Below are positions 1 through 6,799 of a stretch of DNA of 10,408 nucleotides, piece after piece. The stretch is taken from NCBI GenBank assembly GCA_007121565.1, contig SKKI01000278.1, positions 1-10,408 of the forward strand. Direction: 5' to 3'. Source of the DNA: Phycisphaerae bacterium (lineage in GTDB: Bacteria > Planctomycetota > Phycisphaerae > Sedimentisphaerales > Anaerohalosphaeraceae). Both the position numbers and the translations under genes were made by a program. The notes under the pieces are model-generated. The model searched no databases, was not told where the DNA came from, and saw only the letters and a program-made list of their open reading frames with translations. Every line of letters starts with the position of its first letter. Position 1 is the stretch's first letter.

Positions 1-558
1 GGCTCGGCAACGGTCTGCGGCCATGACATTCGGACCGATCCGATCGGTGTACGGACCTCGCTGGGCTACCTGGCCGAGAATGCCCCGGCCTACAACGAGA
101 TGACCGTGGCCGGATTTCTCAATTTCGTCTGTGATGCGCGGCACATCAAGGGCGCGCGCCGGCGCGAAGCGATGGATCGGGTCGTGCCGCTCTGTTCGAT
201 CGAGTCGGTCTATCATCAGACCATCGAGACCCTCTCCAAAGGCTACCGGCGGCGCGTCGGGCTGGCCCAGGCGCTGATTCACGACCCGCCGGTGCTGATT
301 CTCGATGAGCCGACCGACGGGCTGGACCCCAACCAGAAGCACGAGGTCCGCCGGCTGATCAACACGATGGCCGCAGACAAGTGCATCATCATCTCCACCC
401 ATATCCTCGAAGAGGTCGAGCAGGTCTGCACCCGCGCGATCATCGTCGCCCGCGGACGAATCCTGGTGGACTCGACGCCGAAGGCATTGACCGACCGGTA
501 CAACTGCGGCCTGACAGAGGTCTTTCGGAAAATCACGACAACCAAAAAATCAGCATAG
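1..558 (+). CDS. ABC transporter ATP-binding protein, GldA/NatA-like (5' partial)
   Basis: This is the C-terminal 185 residues of an ABC ATPase; the reading frame is open from base 1, so the start and the Walker A loop lie upstream of the window. Visible in order: a Q-loop-like segment GYLAEN (visible residues 22-27; GYLPE is the usual form), the ABC signature LSKGYRRRVGLAQAL (about 78-92), Walker B VLILDEP followed by TDGLDP (98-109), and the switch histidine in STHILEEVEQ (His134). The LSKGYRRRVGLAQAL variant is typical of the GldA, NatA and CcmA-like exporters that pair with ABC-2 permeases. It should hydrolyse ATP in the cytoplasm to power the permease encoded 28 bases downstream. The downstream GldF, GldG and DUF4340 genes make a GldA-type assignment more likely than a drug or sodium exporter. 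The transported substrate cannot be told from sequence. Confidence 0.93.
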   Translation, partial: GSATVCGHDIRTDPIGVRTSLGYLAENAPAYNEMTVAGFLNFVCDARHIKGARRREAMDRVVPLCSIESVYHQTIETLSKGYRRRVGLAQALIHDPPVLILDEPTDGLDPNQKHEVRRLINTMAADKCIIISTHILEEVEQVCTRAIIVARGRILVDSTPKALTDRYNCGLTEVFRKITTTKKSA

Positions 559-573
559 CGCCACATCGCGAGC

Positions 574-578
574 AGGAG
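574..578 (+). promoter_or_regulatory. Ribosome binding site of the GldF-like permease gene
   Basis: AGGAG lies 8 bases before the ATG at 587. It supports that start and shows that this operon uses Shine-Dalgarno initiation. Confidence 0.7.
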
Positions 579-586
579 ACGATTGA

Positions 587-1318
587 ATGAACGGTTTTTG
601 GGCGGTTTTTAAACGCGAATTGAAGGGCTACTTCACCACGCCGGTGGCGTATGTCTTTCTGGTGATCTTTTTGTTCTTTGCCGGGTATCTGCCGTTTCGA
701 GAGGGGTTCTTTGAACGGCGGCAGGCGGATTTGCGGTTGTTTTTCGATGCGCTGCCGCTGCTGTTTGTGTTTATGGTGCCCTCGGCGGCGATGCGGCTCT
801 GGGCTGAGGAACGCAAGAGCGGCTCGATTGAACTGCTGCTGACGCTGCCGATTACCGTCGGCCAGGCGGTGCTGGGCAAGTTTTTCGCGGCGTGGGCGTT
901 TCTGGCCATTGCCCTGCTGCTGACGTTTCCGCTGCCGATGACGGTGATGCGTCTGGGCGAGCCGGACATCGGGCAGATTGTAACCGGGTATATCGGGGCC
1001 TTTTTGCTGGCCGGCGGGTTTCTGGCAATCGGGATGTTTTTCTCGGCGCTGACCAAAAACCAGGTCATCAGCTTTATCCTGGCCGTGGTCGCCTGCGCGG
1101 TGCTGGTCTTTGCCGGCAACCCGACAACGCTGGACTACCTGGCGCTGACGATTTCGCCGGCGATGGTCGGCGTGGTGGAGAACCTGAGCCTGCAGACGCA
1201 TTTTGAATCCATCACACGCGGGGTGATTGAGTTTAAGGATATTGCGTATTTTGTCATTCTCATAGCGGCGTGGGTCGGCGCCTGTATGATAGTCCTTGAG
1301 GAAAGAAAGGCAAACTGA
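587..1318 (+). CDS. ABC-2 type transporter permease, GldF-like
   Basis: This 243-residue integral membrane protein is the likely permease partner of the upstream ATPase. About six hydrophobic segments can be seen, near residues 18-36, 53-71, 96-120, 131-154, 158-177 and 217-237. Between the second and third is the segment MRLWAEERKSGSIELLLTLP (69-88), a pattern characteristic of GldF and related ABC-2 permeases and probably part of the coupling to the ATPase. Near the C-terminus, THFESITRGVI (204-214) is another GldF-like pattern. The length is normal for the family. The start at 587 has a good ribosome binding site. Its TGA stop overlaps the ATG of the next gene by one base (TGATG), which suggests translational coupling. 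Assignment to the ABC-2/GldF group is secure. A role in gliding is not implied, because such operons occur widely in non-gliding bacteria. Confidence 0.93.
   Translation: MNGFWAVFKRELKGYFTTPVAYVFLVIFLFFAGYLPFREGFFERRQADLRLFFDALPLLFVFMVPSAAMRLWAEERKSGSIELLLTLPITVGQAVLGKFFAAWAFLAIALLLTFPLPMTVMRLGEPDIGQIVTGYIGAFLLAGGFLAIGMFFSALTKNQVISFILAVVACAVLVFAGNPTTLDYLALTISPAMVGVVENLSLQTHFESITRGVIEFKDIAYFVILIAAWVGACMIVLEERKAN
1306..1310 (+). promoter_or_regulatory. Ribosome binding site of the GldG-family gene
   Basis: AAAGG lies 7 bases before the ATG at 1318, inside the end of the permease gene. Together with the TGATG overlap it supports coupled translation of permease and GldG. Confidence 0.55.
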
Positions 1319-3288
1319 TGAATCGAACGTGGCGAACAGGACTGGCGATTTTTTTTATCGCGGTAATTGCGGTCTCGGCGATTTCGATTACGCACACGCT
1401 CGGGCGGTCGTGGCGGCTGGATGTGACCGACCAGCGGCTCTACACGCTTTCGGACGGGACCAGGGCGATTCTGGCCGGGCTGCGGCAGCCGGTAACCGTG
1501 CGGCTGTACTATGCCCAGACCGCCGCACGCAAAGCGCCGGATCAGATTCGGTTTTACAACAATTATTATCAGTTCGTTCGGGCATTGCTGCAAGAGTACG
1601 TCGCCCATTCGGACGGCAAGCTGGAACTTGAGGTGATTGATCCGCGTCCTTACAGTGATGAGGAGATGGCGGCGATTCGCCACGGCCTGCGGCGATTTCA
1701 GATTGACGATGAGGAGAGTTTCTTCTTCGGGCTGGTGGTCCAGACCGAATTCGGCGTGACACGTACGATTGACTTTTTCTCGCCGGACCGGCAGCAGTTT
1801 GTCGAATACGACATCAGCTACCTGATCGATACCGCGGTCACACGGCAGAAAAAACGCCTCGGCGTGCTCAGTCCGCTGCCGGTGATGGGCGATTCGGATT
1901 ATATGGCGCAAATGATGCGCATTCAGGGCCAGCAGCCGCAGCACAAGTGGGGTATCATCCAGCACCTGCAGCAGCAGTACGAGGTGTTTGAGATACCGAT
2001 CGACACCGATACCATTGACAGCGATGAGGTGGATCTGCTACTGGTGATTCATCCCAAAGACATTGCCGAGCAGACACAATTCGCCATTGACCAGTATGTG
2101 CTGCACGGCGGTCGGGCGGTTGTACTGATCGACCCGCACTGCGTGGCGGATTTGCCGGATCCGATGAGCCGTATGCAGGGCCCGCCGCCATCGACCGCGT
2201 CCAATATGCCGCGCTTGCTGCGGGCATGGGGACTTGAGATGCCGGAGCTGACCTTTGCCGGCGATCGGCGGCTGGCGGTGGAGGGCCCTACGGCGCCGAA
2301 CCGCAGACCCGAAAAAATCATCGGCATTCTCCGGCTGGATCGCGACAGCGGCAGTTTCAATCCGCATCATGCCGTCAGCGCCAACCTGAACCAGGTGGCC
2401 GTGATGTTTCCCGGTGCGCTGAATGTGCTGGAGGATTCAGACGGCCCGGCAGATCTGGCGTATACCCCGCTGCTGATGACCACCGAACGCGGCAACACGT
2501 GGCGGGCCGGCTCTGTTGCCGAATTGCTGTCGCCGGATTACGAGGCGTTTATGCGCCGTTTTGTAGACGGCACCGAGCCGGTGGTGATGGCGTATCTGGT
2601 CAGCGGGCACTTTCGGTCGGCATTTCCCGACGGCGTTGCAATCGAACCGGATGAGCTTGAAGCGGATGCCGATTTTGATGCCGCCGGGCCGGTGCGCCTG
2701 ACAGGGTTGACCGAGGCGGTCGAACCGGGCGCCGTCGTGGTGGTGGCCGATGTCGATTTTATCAGTGATACGGCGGCCTATCACCGCTCGATATTCGGGC
2801 TGATCCCCTCCGGCGACAACAGTGCGCTGCTGCTCAATGCGCTGGAGGATCTGTCCGGCTCGGCGCACCTGATTTCCATCCGTTCGCGCGGCACGTTTCA
2901 GCGGCCCTTCACGGCGGTCGATGAAATCGAACAGCAAGCCGCCGCCGAGACCGCCGAGGAAGAAGAGCGCATCCGCGCACAGATCGAAGGGTTTGAGCGG
3001 CAGCTTAACGAGCGGCTGCAGTCGCTGGAAGGCGAAGGCCGAGGCGAGCTGATCAACCAGGCAATTCTTGAGGAAAAACGCGAAATCGAACTAAAGCTGC
3101 TGGAGGCCGAACAGCGACTGCGTGATGTGCGAATGCAAAGGCGCCGGCAGATTGAGGGCCTTAAAGTTCAAATGCGTAATTTCTGTACGCTGCCGGGTCC
3201 GATCCTGACGCTGCTGATTGCCGTCGGCATCGGGGCCCATCGCGGCATTCGTCGGCGGTATTATATCAGTCATGCCAGCGACGCATAA
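1318..3288 (+). CDS. GldG-family ABC transport system accessory protein
   Basis: This 656-residue protein has an N-terminal membrane anchor (about residues 8-27). It is followed by RLDVTDQRLYTLSDGTRAIL (33-52), the conserved opening of the GldG domain (ABC-type uncharacterised transport system family, PF09822). The large middle part, to about 530, should lie outside the cytoplasmic membrane. Residues 535-622 are very rich in Glu, Gln, Arg and Ala with heptad-like spacing, so a long coiled coil is likely. A second hydrophobic segment lies near 627-640, followed by a basic tail that fits the cytoplasmic side. This anchor, periplasmic domain, coiled coil, anchor layout is usual for the family. 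It overlaps the permease stop by one base and is 26 bases from the DUF4340 gene, so it probably acts in the same complex. In Bacteroidota GldG is needed for gliding; its biochemical role is unknown, and elsewhere the operon's function is unclear. Confidence 0.9.
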   Translation: MNRTWRTGLAIFFIAVIAVSAISITHTLGRSWRLDVTDQRLYTLSDGTRAILAGLRQPVTVRLYYAQTAARKAPDQIRFYNNYYQFVRALLQEYVAHSDGKLELEVIDPRPYSDEEMAAIRHGLRRFQIDDEESFFFGLVVQTEFGVTRTIDFFSPDRQQFVEYDISYLIDTAVTRQKKRLGVLSPLPVMGDSDYMAQMMRIQGQQPQHKWGIIQHLQQQYEVFEIPIDTDTIDSDEVDLLLVIHPKDIAEQTQFAIDQYVLHGGRAVVLIDPHCVADLPDPMSRMQGPPPSTASNMPRLLRAWGLEMPELTFAGDRRLAVEGPTAPNRRPEKIIGILRLDRDSGSFNPHHAVSANLNQVAVMFPGALNVLEDSDGPADLAYTPLLMTTERGNTWRAGSVAELLSPDYEAFMRRFVDGTEPVVMAYLVSGHFRSAFPDGVAIEPDELEADADFDAAGPVRLTGLTEAVEPGAVVVVADVDFISDTAAYHRSIFGLIPSGDNSALLLNALEDLSGSAHLISIRSRGTFQRPFTAVDEIEQQAAAETAEEEERIRAQIEGFERQLNERLQSLEGEGRGELINQAILEEKREIELKLLEAEQRLRDVRMQRRRQIEGLKVQMRNFCTLPGPILTLLIAVGIGAHRGIRRRYYISHASDA

Positions 3289-3303
3289 ATAAACGTACCA
3301 TCC

Positions 3304-3307
3304 GGAG
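3304..3307 (+). promoter_or_regulatory. Ribosome binding site of the DUF4340 gene
   Basis: GGAG lies 7 bases before the ATG at 3315 in the 26-base gap after the GldG gene. It fixes the start. Confidence 0.6.
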
Positions 3308-3314
3308 ATGTGAT

Positions 3315-4427
3315 ATGACAGACAGAAAGCTTGTGATATTGGCAATTGCGGCGGTGATTATGACCGGCTGGGCAGTCCTGCAAAGCCGGTTGGCCGACCG
3401 GGCCGGCAGACGCCCCACGGTGCTGCGCGCGCCCCTGGTGCAGGGGCTGGACCCGGACGCGATCGCGCAGATAACGATCACCTCACAGGACCCCGAGCAG
3501 ACGGTCACGCTGAGCCGGGCAAACAGCGGCTTCCGGGTTGACCAGAAGGACCGCTACCCGGCCGATATCCGCGCGGTCAACCGCCTGCTGAGCCATTGCC
3601 TGAATATCCGCCTGACCGAGTACATCACCGACAACCCGGCCAATCATGCCGACCTGTCAGTGACCGAGCAAACGGCGCGCTATACGGTACGTTTTTATGA
3701 CAGCGACGGCCAAGAGATCACCGGCGTGATCATCTCCCCGACGCAATCCGACCCCGAGGGCGCCTATGCCCGTTTGACCACGGACGATGCGACCTATTTC
3801 ATCCAGAGTCCGCCCTTCCTGCAGACGCGCCCGATCAGCTATGTGGACACCACACTGCTTCAGGTTGACCGCAACGCAATCAGCAGTGTGATGGTGCGCG
3901 GGCCCGATGGCGACTATGTCCTGCTGGCCAGCGACAACGAACCGGGGATATATCTGGATCCTATGCCCGACGGGATGCAGTTTGAAGGCACTGCCTACCG
4001 CACAGTGTTCGGGGCGCTGAGTACGCTTCGGTTTGAAGATGTGACAGCGGCCCGCAATGCGCCTGACGGGCTGGAATTTAATCACAGTTATGTCTGCCGG
4101 CTGGAGGATACGACCGTCTATACGATCATGCTGGCCCAGGACGACGGCACATTCTACGCGACAGTCACGGCCGACTTTATGGACACCGCTGCCGTACAGG
4201 TCGGGGCCGACGATTCGCCCGAAACGCTGCAGCAGAAAGAGGCCAAGCTGCTGGCCATGGACGCCGCCGAGATGTTTGCCAGGCGGCACGACGGCTGGGT
4301 CTATACGATTTCATCGGCAAAGTTTGAGGATTTGACTCAGCCGATGGAGGCCCTGCTCGAAGAAAAGCCCGAGCCTGAACCCCAAGAGCCCGAGCAAACA
4401 GAGCCGATCGCAGAAGACACAGAATAA
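3315..4427 (+). CDS. DUF4340 domain-containing envelope protein
   Basis: This 370-residue protein has one N-terminal hydrophobic segment (about residues 5-22) after a short basic start, which would act as a membrane anchor or uncleaved signal. The rest is soluble and rich in short beta-type stretches, as in DUF4340 (PF14238), where repeated units carry a residue-by-residue read-out such as GFRVDQKDRYPADIRAVNRL (67-86). The C-terminal 23 residues (about 348-370) are an acidic Pro/Glu-rich tail, probably disordered. DUF4340 genes commonly follow a GldA-GldF-GldG set, as here, so this is most likely the last subunit of the same envelope complex. No enzyme motif is visible. The family call rests on gene order plus general sequence character, so it is a little less certain than the calls for its neighbours. 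The gene ends 59 bases before the stop of the convergent tex gene. Confidence 0.82.
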   Translation: MTDRKLVILAIAAVIMTGWAVLQSRLADRAGRRPTVLRAPLVQGLDPDAIAQITITSQDPEQTVTLSRANSGFRVDQKDRYPADIRAVNRLLSHCLNIRLTEYITDNPANHADLSVTEQTARYTVRFYDSDGQEITGVIISPTQSDPEGAYARLTTDDATYFIQSPPFLQTRPISYVDTTLLQVDRNAISSVMVRGPDGDYVLLASDNEPGIYLDPMPDGMQFEGTAYRTVFGALSTLRFEDVTAARNAPDGLEFNHSYVCRLEDTTVYTIMLAQDDGTFYATVTADFMDTAAVQVGADDSPETLQQKEAKLLAMDAAEMFARRHDGWVYTISSAKFEDLTQPMEALLEEKPEPEPQEPEQTEPIAEDTE

Positions 4428-4441
4428 CCAAAATCCGTTTC

Positions 4442-4489
4442 ACTCCTGTCTTCTGACTCCTGACTTCTGACCTCTGACCTCTGACCTCA
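4442..4489. repeat. Degenerate heptanucleotide tandem repeat between convergent genes
   Basis: Six head-to-tail 7-base units fill 4442-4483: ACTCCTG, TCTTCTG, ACTCCTG, ACTTCTG, ACCTCTG and ACCTCTG. A seventh partial unit, ACCTC, follows and merges with the tex stop codon (TCA on this strand at 4487-4489). Consensus is AC(T/C)TCTG. It has the form of the short tandemly repeated heptamers found in the intergenic DNA of several bacterial phyla. It holds no hairpin with a T-run, so it does not look like a classic intrinsic terminator. It occupies most of the 59-base gap between the two converging transcription units. Confidence 0.85.
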
Positions 4490-6769
4490 ATTCATCCCCA
4501 GCGTCAGCCGGTCGATGAGCCGTTCGGGCTGCTTGGGCGGCGGCGTCTGTGATGTTGCCTTGGCCTTGTGTTTGGGTTTTGCTTTGGGGCGGTCGGCCTT
4601 GGGCGGCGGTTTGCTGCCGGGAACCTTTTTCATCGACAGCTTAATGCGGCCCCGCGCCGTATCGACCTCCATCACCGAGACATTGACCTGTTGATGGACG
4701 CTGACCACCTCGGCCGGGTCCTTGACGAACCGGTCGGCCAGTTCGCTGATATGCACCAGACCGTTCTGGTGAATCCCGATATCCACAAACGCCCCGAACG
4801 CCGTGATATTGGTGACTATACCCGGCAGCTTCATCCCGACCGTCAAGTCCTCGATTTTCTCGACGCCCTCGGCAAAGGCAAAGGCCTCAAACTGCTCGCG
4901 CGGATCGCGGCCGGGTCGTGCCAGCTCACCGAGAATGTCATTGAGCGTAGGCAGCCCGATGGTCTCGGTGACATAGGTCTTCGGGTCAATCTGCTTGCGT
5001 AATGGCTCATTGGTCATCAGGTCTTTGACCGTGCAGCTTAGCTCCGCAGCCATCCGCTCAACAATCGGGTAGCTCTCCGGGTGGACGGCGCTGGCATCAA
5101 GCGGGTTGTCGGCGTCGTAAATCCGCAGAAATCCGGCGGCCTGCTCAAAGGCCTTGGCCCCGAGCCGGGGAACACTGAGCAGATCGCGCCGTGAGCGGAA
5201 GGGGCCGTTTTCGTTGCGCGTGTCCACAATCTTTTGAGCCAGTTGCGGCCCCAGCCCCGAGACATACGTCAAGAGCTGCTTGCTGGCGGTGTTGACCTCA
5301 ACGCCGACACGGTTGACGCAACTGATGACCACATCGTCCAGAGCCTGCTTGAGCAGCAGTTGATCGACATCGTGCTGATACTGCCCGACGCCGATGGATT
5401 TGGGGTCGATCTTGACCAGCTCAGCCAGCGGGTCCATCAGCCGCCGGGCAATCGAGACCGTGCCGCGAACGGTCAGATCTTCGGCGGCAAATTCCTCACG
5501 AGCCGCGTCCGAGGCCGAGTACACCGACGCGCCGCTTTCGTTGACCATCGCCACGGCAATGTTTTGATTCAGGCCGATGCCGCGGATAAAGGCCTCCGTT
5601 TCCCGTCCGGCGGTGCCGTTGCCGATGGCGATTGCCTCGACATTAAATTCGGCGCAGAGGGCCTTGACTTTTTCGGCGGCTTCGGCGGCGGCTTTCTGCC
5701 CGTTGTGCGGAAAGATCACATCATGGCCGAGCAGTTTGCCCTGTCGATCCAGCCAGGCGATTTTGCAGCCGGTGCGAAAGCCCGGGTCGATGCCCAGCAC
5801 CTTCTTTTGACCCAGCGGCGGAGTCATCAGCAGTTGGCGCAGGTTGTCGGCAAATACGCGAATCGCCTCCTCATCGGCACGCTGTTTGGCCGCCAGGCGC
5901 ACCTCGGTCTCCATTGCCGGGCCCAGCAGCCGCTTATAGCCGTCGTCGATCGCGCTGCGCACCTGGGCCGAGCATGGCCCGTCGCCGCGGACAAACAGGC
6001 GGTACAGCAACTCCGTTGCCTTGTCCTCGGGCAGCAGGACGCGCAGCGTCAGGACGCCTTCTTTTTCACTGCGCCGCATGGCCAGCACCCGATGCGACGG
6101 GGCGGTCGCGGCCGGCTCCTGCCAGTCAAAATAGTTTTCGTACTTGGCGCCCTGGGCTTCTTTGCCGGTGATGACTTTGCTGTGAAACACAGCATGGCGA
6201 AAATACAGCTCCCGCATTTTTTCCCGGCTGTTTTTATCCTCGCTGATGATTTCGGCGATGATATCCCGAGCCCCGGCCAGCGCGGTATCGGCGTCTTCGA
6301 CGCCTTTTTCCGGATCGATAAAAGCGGCCGCCTCGGCTTTCGGGTCGGTTTGGTCCTGCTGGGCGAGCAGAATCTCGGCCAGCGGCTCGAGCCCTTTTTC
6401 CCGGGCCATCGTCGCGCGTGTGCGGCGTTTGGGGCGGTAAGGCAGGTAGATATCTTCCAATACCGTCATCGTCGCGGCCTGCTGGATCTGCGTTTTGAGC
6501 TCATCGGTCAGCAGGCCGCGGTCGGCCAGCGAATCCAGAATGGTGCCCTTGCGATGCGCCAACTCGGCAAGCTGAATCAGCCGGTCGCGAATCTGCATGA
6601 CGGCCACCTCATCCAGGCTGCCGGTCGCCTCCTTACGATAGCGGGCAATGAACGGTACGGTGGCCTCCTCGGCCAGCAGCGCCGCGGTCGCCTCGACCTG
6701 GTTCGTATGGAGTTTCAGCTCTGCAGCGATAGCGGTAATAAAATCGGAATTAATCAGTGTCGATGTCAT
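4487..6769 (-). CDS. tex: Tex family RNA-binding transcription accessory protein
   Basis: This 760-residue protein is of normal length for Tex and shows the family layout. The N-terminal helical Tex region contains VPFIARYRKEATGSLDE (38-54) and YLPYRPKRRTRATMAREKGL (108-127). A YqgF/RNase H-like domain begins at VLGIDPGFRTGCKIAWLD (324-341), and NESGASVYSAS (410-420) is another conserved Tex segment. A helix-hairpin-helix part covers about 495-555 (YVSGLGPQLAQKIV; FRSRRDLLSVPRLG). A C-terminal S1 RNA-binding domain spans about 643-714 (GIVTNITAFGAFVDIG; GLVHISEL). After S1 comes a Lys/Pro-rich linker (715-745) and a short tail, PERLIDRLTLGMN. Tex binds nucleic acid in the cytoplasm and affects transcription; its exact job varies by species. 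The ATG at 6769 has AGGA 9 bases upstream. The gene starts 30 bases after the HPr-like gene, so the two are probably one transcript. The stop codon lies within the heptamer repeat. Confidence 0.97.
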   Translation of the reverse strand: MTSTLINSDFITAIAAELKLHTNQVEATAALLAEEATVPFIARYRKEATGSLDEVAVMQIRDRLIQLAELAHRKGTILDSLADRGLLTDELKTQIQQAATMTVLEDIYLPYRPKRRTRATMAREKGLEPLAEILLAQQDQTDPKAEAAAFIDPEKGVEDADTALAGARDIIAEIISEDKNSREKMRELYFRHAVFHSKVITGKEAQGAKYENYFDWQEPAATAPSHRVLAMRRSEKEGVLTLRVLLPEDKATELLYRLFVRGDGPCSAQVRSAIDDGYKRLLGPAMETEVRLAAKQRADEEAIRVFADNLRQLLMTPPLGQKKVLGIDPGFRTGCKIAWLDRQGKLLGHDVIFPHNGQKAAAEAAEKVKALCAEFNVEAIAIGNGTAGRETEAFIRGIGLNQNIAVAMVNESGASVYSASDAAREEFAAEDLTVRGTVSIARRLMDPLAELVKIDPKSIGVGQYQHDVDQLLLKQALDDVVISCVNRVGVEVNTASKQLLTYVSGLGPQLAQKIVDTRNENGPFRSRRDLLSVPRLGAKAFEQAAGFLRIYDADNPLDASAVHPESYPIVERMAAELSCTVKDLMTNEPLRKQIDPKTYVTETIGLPTLNDILGELARPGRDPREQFEAFAFAEGVEKIEDLTVGMKLPGIVTNITAFGAFVDIGIHQNGLVHISELADRFVKDPAEVVSVHQQVNVSVMEVDTARGRIKLSMKKVPGSKPPPKADRPKAKPKHKAKATSQTPPPKQPERLIDRLTLGMN

Positions 6770-6778
6770 GAGATGGGG

Positions 6779-6782
6779 TCCT
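6779..6782 (-). promoter_or_regulatory. Possible ribosome binding site of tex
   Basis: AGGA on the minus strand lies 9 bases upstream of the tex ATG, in the 30-base gap after the HPr-like gene. It supports the chosen start but is only four bases long. Confidence 0.4.
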
Positions 6783-6799
6783 GAACTCAGAGAACAACA

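Noticed and set aside
1135..1965. A minus-strand open frame of 276 codons across the permease/GldG junction.
   Set aside because: It is antisense to two well-supported genes joined by a TGATG overlap, and its translation is Arg/His-rich without a family pattern.
5234..6784. A long open frame of 516 codons on the plus strand, opposite tex.
   Set aside because: It lies fully antisense to a clear, full-length tex gene. Its translation is low-complexity, rich in Gly, Arg, Gln and His, as expected of a GC-rich shadow frame, and it has no recognisable domain.
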